Origin: Bog-532 sp963720945
GTDB lineage: Bacteria > Actinomycetota > Actinomycetes > Streptosporangiales > Streptosporangiaceae
Reading direction: 5' to 3'
Assembly: GCA_963720945.1 (NCBI GenBank)
Contig: CAVRHH010000031.1
Span: 372,001 to 436,000, forward strand
Length of the DNA stretch: 64,000 nt
Both the position numbers and the translations under genes were made by a program. The notes beneath the pieces were generated by a model that saw only the letters and a list, made by a program, of their open reading frames with translations, did not search any database and was not told the origin of the DNA. Below are positions 51,994-61,479 of the stretch, piece after piece. Every line of letters starts with the position of its first letter. The stretch's first letter is position 1.

Positions 51994-52012
51994 CCACCCT
52001 GGGGTGGGTGAT
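51994..52012. promoter_or_regulatory. TCACCC-type palindrome (site b)
   Basis: CACCC (51995-51999), 6 bp, GGGTG (52006-52010), flanked by C and AT. It bounds the other end of the kinase fragment, 7 bp beyond the last recognisable codon. Confidence 0.35.
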
Positions 52013-52080
52013 GACGCGACCTCAGTCGGCAGCCACGCTGGCGGCAGGCTAAACCATCAAGATCACGAGGGGTAACCCTG

Positions 52081-52299
52081 GTGCGACTACAGACATATGA
52101 GATCACGTTCACCGGCCGAGCGGGCTCCACCCTGCGTGCGGAATTCGATGACTGCGAGGTCACCGTAGGCCCGGCCACAACAACCCTTCGCGCCGAGCTG
52201 CCTGACCAGGCAGCCCTGTCCGGGCTGGTACTGCGGATCACCGGCCTCGGGCTTAAGGTAATCGACATGCACCTGGTGGCGCCGCCACCCGATGACTGA
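52081..52299 (+). CDS. Small conserved protein, function unknown
   Basis: A 72-residue protein reading RLQTYEITFTGRAGSTLRAE, FDDCEVTVGPATTTLRAEL and LVLRITGLGLKVIDMHLVAP. It looks like a compact alpha/beta ferredoxin-like unit; similar small proteins (beta-strand start YEI...G, LxGLVLRITGLGL end) are common in actinobacteria next to transport or regulatory genes. GTG 52081 follows GAGGGG. It is intact although both sides of it are decayed. No catalytic residues can be named. Confidence 0.65.
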   Translation: MRLQTYEITFTGRAGSTLRAEFDDCEVTVGPATTTLRAELPDQAALSGLVLRITGLGLKVIDMHLVAPPPDD

Positions 52300-52585
52300 G
52301 GTCGCGGCCGTGCCCAGGACGGCTACCCGGTGCGGGAAGGCCGGCAGGCGGTCGTGACGTAGCAGATCGGCGTGTCCATATGAGCATGCCGTGCCGCGTG
52401 GGCGCGCGCCGCAGCAGGGAAGGCCCGCGCATGGACGCTAGCGGTGCTGAGGCCCGTCGGCTGGCCGGCGGAGTGGTCGGGTCGGCCCGGGTGATCGCGT
52501 CACCTGGCGCCAGGAACCTGGGATTCAGGCCGGTGATCGGCATGACCTTGACCAGTGACGGACTTGTCGGACACTTACAACGGCA
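52300..52585. other. Gap between convergent genes
   Basis: About 286 bases between the small protein and the MFS gene. The only notable structure is the repeated CCGGTGATCG/CGGGTGATCG at about 52497 and 52531. No gene or terminator is recognised. Confidence 0.35.
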
Positions 52586-54088
52586 TCACGGTGTCGGTTG
52601 CGAGGCCGCAGGTGCCGCGCCTGGACTTGCCGGTTCCGTGGCCCCGATTGGCTTGCGGGGGATGAGGACGGCGAGGACCAGGCCGATGAGGGCGACCACG
52701 AGCATGATGGTGAGAGCGACGGCGAAGGGTCTTCCCTCGGGGAGCTTGACCGCGACCAGGACCGAGCCGACCAGCGCGGTGCCCAGTGAGGATCCGAGGT
52801 TGGAGACGCTGCGGGACAGGCCGGAGATCTCACCCTGGTCTTGGTCGGGGAAACTGGACTGGACCACGTTGACAGAGGAGGTCAGCATGGTCCCGACTCC
52901 GGCGCCGAAGAGCAGCAGCCCGGGTATCCACCGCCAGATGCCGGCGTGCGCCCGGACCAGCACCAGCAGCAAGATCATGCCGACGACGGTGACCAGGAAC
53001 CCGGCGATGATCAGCCACCGTTGCGGGTGCCGCCGGGCGAACCGGCCGGCGGCGGCGGAGGCGGCCAGGATCCCGATCGTGGCCGGGGTGAGCATCAGGC
53101 CGGTCTGGATCGCGCTGTAGTGGTTGACCTCCTGCAGGTAGACCGAGACGGCGAAGAAGGACCCCTGCAGGATCAGCCACTGGATGGCCTGGGTGCCCAG
53201 CCCCAGGTTGGCGATCTTGTTGCGGAACAGCCGCAGCGGCAGCAGCACGTCGCGGCCCTTCTTCTCCCTAGCCCGGACATGCAGGAAGAACCACAGCAGG
53301 AACAGCGCGCCGATGGCCACGAACAGCCACACCGGGGAAATCGAGCCCTTCGGTATCACCACCGTGCTGCCGATGGTGAAATCCTGCCGCGACTTACCGA
53401 AGCCATAGGTCCGCGACTGCAGGAACCCGAGCACCACGAAGAACAGGCCCGCGGCGGACAGCACCGCCCCGGTCAGGTCAAAACGCGGCGCCGGGCCGGG
53501 CCGGGCCGGGTCGGAAATCTTGCGGGCGAGGAGGATGATCCAGGCCACCACCAGGACCTGCAGGCCGAACGAGGCACGCCAGCTGATTGCGCTGGTCACC
53601 AGCCCGCCGATCAGCGGCCCGGCGGCGGCGCCCAGGCCGCCCGCGCCGCTGACCACGCCGAAGTACTTGGCCCGCGACTTGACGTCCGGGAAGGCCACCG
53701 TGACCAGGATGTAGATGGGCGGGATCATCAGCGCCGAGCCCACGCCCTCCAGCAGCGAGTACCCGATGATCAGCAGCGGCAGTCCCTGCGACAGCGCCGC
53801 CAGCAGCCCCCCTACGGCGTAGACGGCCAGGCCGATCACGAAGCACCGCTTGCGGCCCCAGATGTCGGTCAGCTTGCTGCCCGGGATCATCAGCGCCGCC
53901 ATCGTGAGGGTGAACAGCGTAATCGCCGTCTGTACCCCGGCCACCGTCGTGCCCAGGTCCTGGGCGATCGCGCTGATCGCCACGTTCATGTTCGTCGCCG
54001 CGTAGCTGGCGATGAACTGGGCCAGCGCCAGCGGCAAGATCATCGCCCGGGCCGCGGCTGCCGCCTTAGGCGCGCTCGTGTCAGTCAT
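52586..54088 (-). CDS. DHA2-type MFS drug/proton antiporter
   Basis: A 500-residue transporter with about 14 membrane segments. DHA2 features: FIASYAATNMNVAISAIAQD (motif D1), LTDIWGRKRCFVIGLAVYAV (motif A), GAGGLGAAAGPLIGGLVTSA (motif C, antiporter), and a later FVVVL-type helix set with ANLGLGTQAIQWLILQG. Expected to export drugs or metabolites with H+ exchange; substrate unknown. ATG 54088 follows GAGGG; GTG 54100 is an alternative. It lies downstream of the DUF1269 gene on the same strand. Confidence 0.9.
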   Translation of the reverse strand: MTDTSAPKAAAAARAMILPLALAQFIASYAATNMNVAISAIAQDLGTTVAGVQTAITLFTLTMAALMIPGSKLTDIWGRKRCFVIGLAVYAVGGLLAALSQGLPLLIIGYSLLEGVGSALMIPPIYILVTVAFPDVKSRAKYFGVVSGAGGLGAAAGPLIGGLVTSAISWRASFGLQVLVVAWIILLARKISDPARPGPAPRFDLTGAVLSAAGLFFVVLGFLQSRTYGFGKSRQDFTIGSTVVIPKGSISPVWLFVAIGALFLLWFFLHVRAREKKGRDVLLPLRLFRNKIANLGLGTQAIQWLILQGSFFAVSVYLQEVNHYSAIQTGLMLTPATIGILAASAAAGRFARRHPQRWLIIAGFLVTVVGMILLLVLVRAHAGIWRWIPGLLLFGAGVGTMLTSSVNVVQSSFPDQDQGEISGLSRSVSNLGSSLGTALVGSVLVAVKLPEGRPFAVALTIMLVVALIGLVLAVLIPRKPIGATEPASPGAAPAASQPTP

Positions 54089-54274
54089 TACGGCCCTCAC
54101 CCCTGGTCAGCGCGGGCTGAGCCTCCGCCGGCGTCGCGCGCTGGCTGGCCCGGCTGGTGGTCGGCTGCTGCCCTGTGGTATCGGTTCACGTGTGCTCCAT
54201 ATGCCGCGACGCCCGTAGCAAAACCCGGGGGCGCCCTGGAGACAGGAGCCGGCCGCTCTGTGGGCACATGCGTA

Positions 54275-54772
54275 CTACTGCGCGGCCGCCTGGCCGTGCA
54301 GGGCGTCCTGGAGCTCCTGCTCGTCTGCCTTGGACAGGGAGGTCTTCAAGACGGTGCCGCGGTACTTGCTCATCGCCTCGACAGCCTTGTCAGGAGTCAC
54401 CTTCTCCAGCATCAAGAACAGCGCCGAGGTGCCCGGCTGGAGCATGTCGCGGACCTGCTCCTGGAACTGCTTGTCGATGCTGGTCTTGGCCAGCTTGCCC
54501 ATCAGGGCGCCCATTCCGGCACCGATGGCCATCCCGAAGACCGGGATGAAGAACAGCAGGCCGAACAGGAACCCCCAGAACATGCCCCAGGTCGCTCCGC
54601 CGCCGACCGTGTGGTGGCTGGTGTGGACGTGATAGCTGCCGTCTTTGTCCCGCACGATTACCGCGATGGCGTCTGGCTGGATGATCAGGTCCCTCGCCAG
54701 ACGGCGTGCCTCGTTGGCAGCGGCCTCCGCGGTTGCCTCATCCGGATACCCGATGGCGATCAGATCAGCCAT
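54275..54772 (-). CDS. DUF1269 family membrane-associated protein
   Basis: A 165-residue protein: LIAIGYPDEATAEAAANEAR at the N-terminus, a His-rich stretch SYHVHTSHHTVGGGATWGMF, then a hydrophobic glycine-zipper segment WGFLFGLLFFIPVFGMAIGA and GAGMGALMGKLAKTSIDKQF, and FLMLEKVTPDKAVEAMSKY at the end. The family is widespread, often in stress or dormancy-type regulons; its role is unproven. No cleavable signal is clear. One TCACCC-type palindrome lies 127 bp upstream of its start. Confidence 0.85.
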   Translation of the reverse strand: MADLIAIGYPDEATAEAAANEARRLARDLIIQPDAIAVIVRDKDGSYHVHTSHHTVGGGATWGMFWGFLFGLLFFIPVFGMAIGAGMGALMGKLAKTSIDKQFQEQVRDMLQPGTSALFLMLEKVTPDKAVEAMSKYRGTVLKTSLSKADEQELQDALHGQAAAQ

Positions 54773-54898
54773 GGCGTTCCCCTTTCATGCGTCGTCCGTC
54801 TTGCTCTGTGATCTGCCCGGGCGAGTCTGGCGTTCTGTCCTGTGCTGTTGAGAGCGTGGGACATGCGCCAATCCTGCTGTCCGCGCGCCCTCGATTCC

Positions 54899-54915
54899 TC
54901 ACCCTGCCCGGGTGA
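54899..54915. promoter_or_regulatory. TCACCC-type palindrome (site c)
   Basis: TCACCC (54899-54904), TGCCC, GGGTGA (54910-54915). It lies 127 bp upstream of the DUF1269 start, a plausible operator position. Confidence 0.45.
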
Positions 54916-55138
54916 GTTCCGGCCCGTTTGTGGCTCGGCTTGCTGCGTTCCCTGCCCCTGTCCGAGACCGCTTACATATCCTGTTCGGACCGTCGCGAAG
55001 GATCGTCGACGATCCCGGTCAGTTGCGGCCGGTCGCTCATCGCGGCGCTAAGCCGCCAGGTTCTCGCGGTGCACCTCCAGGTCAGAGTCGTGAGACGGTC
55101 GACTCTTCTAGCCTGTTGGAGCGGTCTTGGAAATCTCG

Positions 55139-55156
55139 TCACCCTGCCTGGGGTGA
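55139..55156. promoter_or_regulatory. TCACCC-type palindrome (site d)
   Basis: TCACCC (55139-55144), TGCCTG, GGGTGA (55151-55156). It shares TCACCCTGCC with site c and lies 84 bp past the 3' end of the LAL pseudogene. Confidence 0.45.
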
Positions 55157-55239
55157 TCCCGGCTCATTGCCGGCGCCTTCCAGCCGTCCTGGCAGCGCCG
55201 CCCGCTGCGGGCTCTCGCGGTGTGCACCGCAGGGCGGTC

Positions 55240-56750
55240 TCAGAGCAGACGCAGGTCGGCTGCCCGCTGGAGGGCCTCGGAGCGGGACGCTACCTCGAGC
55301 TTCTGGTAGATAGACCGGGAGGTGGGTTTTCACCGTGTTGCGGGAAACGTAAAGAGTGGCGGCGATCTGTGCGTAGCTGCTGGTGGGCAGGAGCTTGACG
55401 ACGCGCAGCTCGGCAGCGGTCAAGGGTTCGACGAGCATGCGATGGGACCGGGAGATGGCCGGGTGTGCGGCGTGTGCCTCCAGGGCCGCGGCGAGCAGCT
55501 GCTCGGTGAACGGGTCCGCCCGCGCCTGCGCGGAATCCGTAATCAGGTAGCTGGTCACCTGGGGTGCGGCCGTGACGACCGTGTTGACGAACCTGCTGCG
55601 GCGTGCTGTCTGGAGGGCACCGCCCAGGATGCTTGCGGCCATCGGGTCACCGCGCTCGATCGCGGCGGCGGCCAGGAGCACCTGGCGCATCAGCGCGCGC
55701 CGCGGCGTCAGGTGACCCAGCGCCGGGACCTGCAGATGGTCTTGGGCGGTGTGGTGGTCGCCGGCGGCGAGCGCGATCCTGGCCAGCAGCGGGCCGCGGC
55801 GGGCGGCCGGCAGCCTGCTGGCCAGCTCGGCGGGAGCGCGCAGGTCCCCGAGCGACAGCCGCAGCGATGCTTCCAGCTCATCAGCCCGCGCCAGCAGCTC
55901 CGGCCCGGCCGCGGCCAGGACGAGACGCGCTGCCTCGACGGTGGCCAGCGCTTCGCGGGCCTGCCCGCGGGCAGCCCAGATCCCGGCCCGGTCCAGCAGC
56001 GCCAGGAACTCGAAGATGGGCCGCCGCTGTTCCGTTATCGACAGCGCCTGCTCGGTGAGCTGTTCCGCGGTGTCGAGGTCCCGCCGCTCGAGCGCTATGC
56101 CGGCGAGCACGCGCAGGCTGTCCACGGCGAAAAAGTGCTGGTCGAACCCTAGCCGCCGGGCATCCGCATGAGCGGCCCCGGCGGCATCAGCGGCCTCGGG
56201 CAGGCGGCCGGCCTCGAACCAGGCCAGCGCCCGCGCACCGTGTGTCGCCGGTGGCCTCGAACCATTCCGCTGCCCGCAGCTGGACCGCCTGCTCGCGGGT
56301 CCGGTCCCTGGCCCGCAGCTCAGCCGCAGCACCTGGCGCACCAGATGGTGGTACCGGAAGCTGGCCCGCTCGTCATCGAGGGCCACCAGGAACAGGTGGG
56401 CCTCGTCAATGCCGTGCAGCAGCGCCGCCGCATCCGGCCTCGCGGTGACGGCGGCGCACGCGTCCGCGGTCAGCTCCCCCAGGACGGACGTGTCGAGCAT
56501 GAACCAGACGATCTCGGGCGGCTGCTGATCAAGGACTTCGGAGACGAAGTACTCGGCGATCGTGTGGCTGCGGATCTCCAGCGCCCGCGCGGCCCGCGCC
56601 GGGTCGGTGGTGCCACGCAGCGACAGCGCCGCCATCTGCAGCGCCGCGGCCCAGCCCTCGCTGCGGTGATGAAGCAGCGCAAGCTCGGCAGCACCGATCT
56701 CGACGCCGAAGTTGGCCAGCAGGCTGCCGCTCTCGGCCAGGGAGAAGTGC
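55240..56750 (-). pseudogene. LuxR-family LAL (MalT-like) regulator, truncated and frameshifted
   Basis: The remaining 500 codons read from HFSLAESGSLLANFGVEIGA and LHHRSEGWAAALQMAALSLR, the end of the ATPase domain. A TPR-like helical domain follows, and finally the LuxR HTH: TAAELRVVKLLPTSSYAQIA, TLYVSRNTVKTHL, then, one base shifted, RSIYQKLEVASRSEALQRAA to TGA 55240. The N-terminal P-loop (about 350 residues) is gone; homology stops at 56750 against a SulP scrap. Frame breaks occur near 56325, 56240 and 55318 (an extra C in the HTH). It is not functional as written. Confidence 0.85.
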
Positions 56751-56752
56751 AG

Positions 56753-57078
56753 GTCATGGTCGCGGCGATCATGATCGTGGGGGCCGTGGCGAAGCTCGGC
56801 TTTATCGCCGACCTGATCTGAACGCCCAGGGCATAAGCCTGGTATTCGCCGAACTCAAGGACCCCGTACGGGCCAAGATCGAACGCTACGGACTTACCCG
56901 CACGATCGACCCGCGCCACTTCTTCCCCACCCTGGAATCCGCCGTCGCCGCCTTCCGCCACGAGACCGGCGCCGAATGGACCGCCGCCGACCAGGCCACC
57001 AATGACCCGGCGAGACTAGGCCAAACCGCCAAAACTAGCCCGCCACGCGACCTTCCCGCATCACCACCCGCCAGCTAG
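56753..57078 (+). pseudogene. SulP-type anion transporter fragment with large internal deletion
   Basis: Plus strand 56756-56818 reads MVAAIMIVGAVAKLGFIADL, a SulP membrane segment, then TGA. From 56821 another frame reads NAQGISLVFAELKDPVRAKI and ERYGLTRTIDPRHFFPTLES, the C-terminal end of the STAS domain, to TAG 57076. Everything between (most membrane helices and the STAS start) is missing. The 5' scrap abuts the LAL pseudogene on the opposite strand at about 56751. Dead gene made by deletion and rearrangement. Confidence 0.8.
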
Positions 57079-57662
57079 CGCTAGCGAGGTCACGGCGACC
57101 ATCACGTGCTGCCTCATCGACGAGGAAATTCGTCTAGAGTTTCGAATAGGCTAACCAGGGAAAGCTAGCGTAGTCTAGAACTATCGATATTTAGTTCGAT
57201 TGGGATTCGGTGAGAGAGGAGGTCGCGACACGGGATACGCCGGCCAGTTCGCGCGCAGGCTCAGGCGACCTCCCCGGCAGGCCTACCCAGGCCGCCCGCC
57301 CGGAACTGCCCGTTGGACGCGCCCCCTGGACGGGCGTAGCGGACGTGTCCGGAGGCGCGTTCGGCACCGGGCAATCCGGGCGGAAAGTCCCCGCTTTCAA
57401 CCCCGTCCGGCGTGTGCGGGGCCGGGAAACGGGGGCGGCGATGTAGGCTCGGATTACCGGGTCGGCGCGGTCCCCCCAGGCAAAGATCGCCAGCACGGAG
57501 GCCTGCTGCGGAGGGGCAGTCAAGCCTCACGCGCACGGGTGCGGCATGCGTCGCCTTCCCCCCGGAACTGTTCGGTAACGATGACGCGTGCGCGCATAGC
57601 CCGAGCCGGATCTGAAGCGCTCAGGGGCTCGCGAAGCATGCCCGAAGGAGGCGGCTCAGTCC
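57079..57662. other. Intergenic region upstream of dnaE
   Basis: About 580 bases. The AT-rich part 57110-57205 (for example CTAGAACTATCGATATTTAG near 57173) probably holds promoters. Frames at 57200-57700 have no family-like sequence. dnaE's ribosome site GAAGGAGG is at about 57644-57651. Confidence 0.45.
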
Positions 57663-60600
57663 ATGGCGGAACCCGCGGCCCGTCAATCCGGCCAGTCTGA
57701 GGACACCGCCGGCCAGTCTGAGGACACCGCCGGCCAGCCTGAGGACACCGCCGGCCAGCGTGAGGGCACCGGCCGGCGGACCCGCCAGCCTTTCGCGCAC
57801 CTTCACGTGCATACCGAATACTCGATGCTGGACGGCGCCGCCCGCCTCAAGGAACTGTTCAAGGAGGTCGCGCAGCAGGGAATGACCCATGTCGCGATGA
57901 CCGACCACGGCAACATGTACGGTGCCGCCGAGTTCCACCGCCAGGCCACGGAGGCCGGCATCACGCCGGTGATCGGCATCGAGGCCTACGTCGCCCCGGA
58001 GCACCGGTCCAACACCAAGCGCATCCTGTGGGGCCAGCCGCATCAGAAAAAGGATGACGTCTCGGCCAGCGGCGCGTACCTGCACAAGACCATCTGGGCC
58101 CGCAACCGGGAAGGCCTGCACAACCTGTTCAAGCTGTCCTCCCGGTCCTACGCCGAGGGCTTCCTGGTCAAGTGGCCGCGGATGGACAAGGAGATCCTGG
58201 CCGAGCACGCCGGCGGGCTGATGGCGTCCACCGGCTGCCCGTCCGGCGAGCTGCAGACCAGGCTCCGGCTCGGGCAGTTCGACGAGGCCCTGCGGTCCGC
58301 GGCCGAGTACCAGGAGATCTTCGGCAAGGAGAACTACTTCCTCGAGCTGATGGACCACGGCCTGGACATCGAGCGCCGGGTGCGCGACGGGCTCGTGGAC
58401 ATCGGCAGGAAGCTGGGCATCCCGCCGGTCGTCACCAACGACTCCCACTACACCCGGGAAGCCGACGCCACCTCACACGACCTGCTGCTTTGTATCCAGA
58501 CCGGCAAGTCGCTGGCCGACGCGGACCGGTTCCGCTTCGACGGCAGCGGCTACTACATCAAGTCCGCGGACGAGATGTACGCCACCGACACCTCCGACGT
58601 GTGGCAGGAGGGCTGCCGGAACAGCCAGCTCCTGATCGCCGACCGGGTGGAGCCCGCCGGCATGTTCGAGTTCGTCAACCTCATGCCGCGGTTCCCCATC
58701 CCGGAAGGTTACGAATCAGAGGAGGAGCTCTTCCGCGCCGAGGTGTGGAAGGGCATGGACCGCCGCTACCCGGACGGCTTCGACGAGGACCGCAAGAAGC
58801 AGGCCGCGTACGAGATCGACATCATCTGCCAGATGGGGTTCCCGGCGTATTTCCTCGTCGTGGCCGACTTCATCATGTGGGCCAAGAACCACGGCGTGGC
58901 GGTCGGCCCGGGCCGCGGGTCCGCGGCCGGCTCGATCGTCGCTTACGCCCTGGGCATCACCGACCTGGACCCGCTGGTCCACGGCCTGATCTTCGAGCGT
59001 TTCCTGAATCCCGAGCGCGTGTCCATGCCCGACATCGACGTGGACTTCGACGAACGTGGCCGGGCCGATGTCATCCGTTACGTCACCGAGAAGTGGGGCT
59101 CGGACAAGGTCGCGCAGATCGTCACCTACGGCACGATCAAGGCCAAGGCGGCGATCAAGGACTCCACCCGCGTCCTCGGCTTCCCGTACGCGCTCGGTGA
59201 CCGGATCACCAAGGCGTTCCCGCCCGCCGTGATGGGCAAGGACATCCCGCTGTCCGGCATCTTCGACAGCGGCCACCCGCGGTACAGCGAGGCAGGCGAG
59301 CTCCGCCAGCTGTACGAGGCGGAAGCCGAGATCAAGCAGGTCATCGACACGGCCAAGGGCATCGAGGGGCTGATCCGGCAGCCCGGCGTGCACGCCGCCG
59401 GCGTGATCATGAGCGCGGAGACGATCACCGACCACATCCCCGTGTGGACCCGGCACTCCGACGGCGCCGTGATCACGCAGTTCGACTACCCGACCTGCGA
59501 GGGCCTCGGCCTGCTGAAGATGGACTTCCTCGGCCTGCGGAACCTCACGATCATGGCCAACGCGGTCGCTGCGATCGAGAAGAACCAGGGCATCAGCATC
59601 GACCTGCTCAGCCTCCCGCTGGACGACAAGCCCACCTACGAACTGCTCGGCCGCGGTGACACGCTCGGCGTCTTCCAGTTCGACGGCGGCCCGATGCGCT
59701 CGCTGCTGCGGACGATGAAGCCGGACAACTTCGAGGACATCTCCGCCGTCGGCGCGCTCTACCGGCCCGGCCCGATGGGCGTGAACTCGCACACCAACTA
59801 CGCGCTGCGCAAGAACGGGCTGCAGGAGATCACGCCGATCCATCCCGAGCTCGAAGAGCCGCTCCGGGAGATCCTCCAGCCCACCTACGGCCTGATCGTC
59901 TACCAGGAGCAGGTGCAGAAGGCCGCCCAGATCCTCGCCGGGTACACGCTCGGACAGGCCGACCTGCTCCGCCGGGCCATGGGCAAGAAGAAGAAGGAGA
60001 TCCTGGACAAGGAGTTCGTCCCGTTCCGGCAGGGCTGCCGGGAGCGCGGCTACTCCGACAAGGCCATCCAGGCGGTGTGGGACGTCCTGGTGCCGTTCGC
60101 CGGCTACGCCTTCAACAAGGCACATTCCGCCGCGTACGGCCTGGTGTCCTACTGGACCGCCTACCTCAAGGCCAACTACCCGGCCGAATACATGGCCGCG
60201 CTGCTCACCTCGGTCGGGGACGACAAGGACAAGTCCGCGCTGTACCTGAGCGAGTGCCGCCGGATGGGCATCAAGGTGCTCCCGCCCGACGTCAACTCGT
60301 CCGTGGCGACGTTCACCGCGGTCGGCCGCGATGTCCGGTTCGGGCTGGCCGCGATCCGCAACGTCGGCACCAACGTGGTCGATGCCATCGTGGCCGCGCG
60401 CAAGTCGAAGGGCGAGTTCACCAGCTTCCCCGACTTCCTGCGCAAGGTCCCGGTGGTGGTGTGCAACAAGCGCGTCATCGAGTCGCTGATCAAGGCGGGC
60501 GCGTTCGACTCGTTCGGCCATCCGCGCAAGGGCCTGGTGATGGTGCACGAGCAGGCCGTCGACGCGGTGATCGACATCAAGCGGAACGAGGCGATCGGGC

Positions 60601-61337
60601 AGGATTCGCTGTTTGGCGGGGACGCCGAGACCGAGGCGTTCTTCGACGTGCCGATCCCCGCCGACGGCGACTGGGACAAGACGGTCCGCCTCAGCTTCGA
60701 GCGCGAGATGCTCGGCCTCTATGTTTCCGACCACCCGCTGCTCGGGGTCGAGCACCTGCTCGCCCGGGAGGCCGATATTTCGCTGGCCGACCTGCTCACA
60801 TCCGGTGAAGAACCTGCCGAACGGGGTCGTGGGGAGCGTAACGACGGCGGCGGGGTCGTCAAGGTAGCGGGCATTCTGTCCGGGGTCCAGCGGAAAGTCA
60901 CCAAGCAGGGCAACCCATGGGCGGCGGCCACGCTGGAGGACCTGGCCGGTGCCATCGAGGTGCTGTTCTTCCCCGCGACCTACCAGCTGTACGCGACCTC
61001 CATCGCCGAGGACGCGATCATCGTGGTCAAGGGGCGGATCGACCGCCGCGATGACGTACCCAAGCTGATCGCGATGGACGTGACCGTCCCGGATATGACG
61101 ATAGGCGACGGCGGCCCTTTCGTCGTGTCGATGCCGGTGACGCGGTGCGTCGCGGCCGTGGTCGAGCAGCTCAAGGACGTGCTGATGACCCACCCGGGGC
61201 CGACGGAGGTGCACCTCCGGCTCCGCGGCGCCCAGCGGACGACGGTGGTCCGGCTCGATGACAAACTGCGCGTCGCCAACTCGCCGGCGCTGCTGGGCGA
61301 CCTGAAGCAGTTGCTGGGCCCGGCGTGCGTCAGCTAG
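57663..61337 (+). CDS. dnaE: DNA polymerase III alpha subunit
   Basis: A 1224-residue replicative polymerase. An N-terminal 40-residue repeat tail (GQSEDTA units) precedes the PHP domain (FAHLHVHTEYSMLDGAARLK). The polymerase core has VAVGPGRGSAAGSIVAYALG and RVSMPDIDVDFDERGRADVI (catalytic Asp residues). Then come the thumb/finger segments, GYAFNKAHSAAYGLVSYWTA, and the C-terminal OB domain (VVKVAGILSGVQRKVTKQGN). AGGAGG lies 11 nt before ATG 57663. Only one dnaE is seen here; an ImuC-type dnaE2 could exist elsewhere. Confidence 0.97.
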   Translation: MAEPAARQSGQSEDTAGQSEDTAGQPEDTAGQREGTGRRTRQPFAHLHVHTEYSMLDGAARLKELFKEVAQQGMTHVAMTDHGNMYGAAEFHRQATEAGITPVIGIEAYVAPEHRSNTKRILWGQPHQKKDDVSASGAYLHKTIWARNREGLHNLFKLSSRSYAEGFLVKWPRMDKEILAEHAGGLMASTGCPSGELQTRLRLGQFDEALRSAAEYQEIFGKENYFLELMDHGLDIERRVRDGLVDIGRKLGIPPVVTNDSHYTREADATSHDLLLCIQTGKSLADADRFRFDGSGYYIKSADEMYATDTSDVWQEGCRNSQLLIADRVEPAGMFEFVNLMPRFPIPEGYESEEELFRAEVWKGMDRRYPDGFDEDRKKQAAYEIDIICQMGFPAYFLVVADFIMWAKNHGVAVGPGRGSAAGSIVAYALGITDLDPLVHGLIFERFLNPERVSMPDIDVDFDERGRADVIRYVTEKWGSDKVAQIVTYGTIKAKAAIKDSTRVLGFPYALGDRITKAFPPAVMGKDIPLSGIFDSGHPRYSEAGELRQLYEAEAEIKQVIDTAKGIEGLIRQPGVHAAGVIMSAETITDHIPVWTRHSDGAVITQFDYPTCEGLGLLKMDFLGLRNLTIMANAVAAIEKNQGISIDLLSLPLDDKPTYELLGRGDTLGVFQFDGGPMRSLLRTMKPDNFEDISAVGALYRPGPMGVNSHTNYALRKNGLQEITPIHPELEEPLREILQPTYGLIVYQEQVQKAAQILAGYTLGQADLLRRAMGKKKKEILDKEFVPFRQGCRERGYSDKAIQAVWDVLVPFAGYAFNKAHSAAYGLVSYWTAYLKANYPAEYMAALLTSVGDDKDKSALYLSECRRMGIKVLPPDVNSSVATFTAVGRDVRFGLAAIRNVGTNVVDAIVAARKSKGEFTSFPDFLRKVPVVVCNKRVIESLIKAGAFDSFGHPRKGLVMVHEQAVDAVIDIKRNEAIGQDSLFGGDAETEAFFDVPIPADGDWDKTVRLSFEREMLGLYVSDHPLLGVEHLLAREADISLADLLTSGEEPAERGRGERNDGGGVVKVAGILSGVQRKVTKQGNPWAAATLEDLAGAIEVLFFPATYQLYATSIAEDAIIVVKGRIDRRDDVPKLIAMDVTVPDMTIGDGGPFVVSMPVTRCVAAVVEQLKDVLMTHPGPTEVHLRLRGAQRTTVVRLDDKLRVANSPALLGDLKQLLGPACVS

Positions 61338-61391
61338 GTCCGCAGGTTGCGCCGGATGTCCCGCAGGGCCCGGATGATCACGGTCCGGCCC

Positions 61392-61452
61392 GCCGCGTTG
61401 ACACCCGCGCCCCGGCCCGCCGGGCGGCAGGGGCGTGCCGCGTTGACACCCG
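61392..61452 (+). promoter_or_regulatory. Duplicated TTGACA-containing promoter candidates
   Basis: The 16-bp sequence GCCGCGTTGACACCCG occurs at 61392-61407 and 61437-61452. Each carries a TTGACA -35-type box. The second is 18 bp from TGTACT (61467-61472), a weak -10, upstream of the YbjQ-type gene at 61480. Confidence 0.4.
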
Positions 61453-61479
61453 TCCCGGCCGCCCTGTGTACTGCCCAGC

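Larger units (their letters stand above)
54773..55239. other. Intergenic region upstream of DUF1269 gene
   Basis: About 470 bases without a gene, between the DUF1269 start and the 3' end of the LAL-regulator pseudogene. It contains palindromic sites c (54899) and d (55139) and AT-richer stretches near 54830-54860 and 55100-55135 that may hold the minus-strand promoter. Confidence 0.45.

Noticed and set aside
52380..53120. Plus-strand frame overlapping the MFS gene
   Set aside because: Overlaps the recognised MFS gene for most of its length and shows no family features.
57200..57700. Open plus frames upstream of dnaE
   Set aside because: Low-complexity content, no family resemblance, no ribosome site, and they run into the dnaE ribosome site and start.
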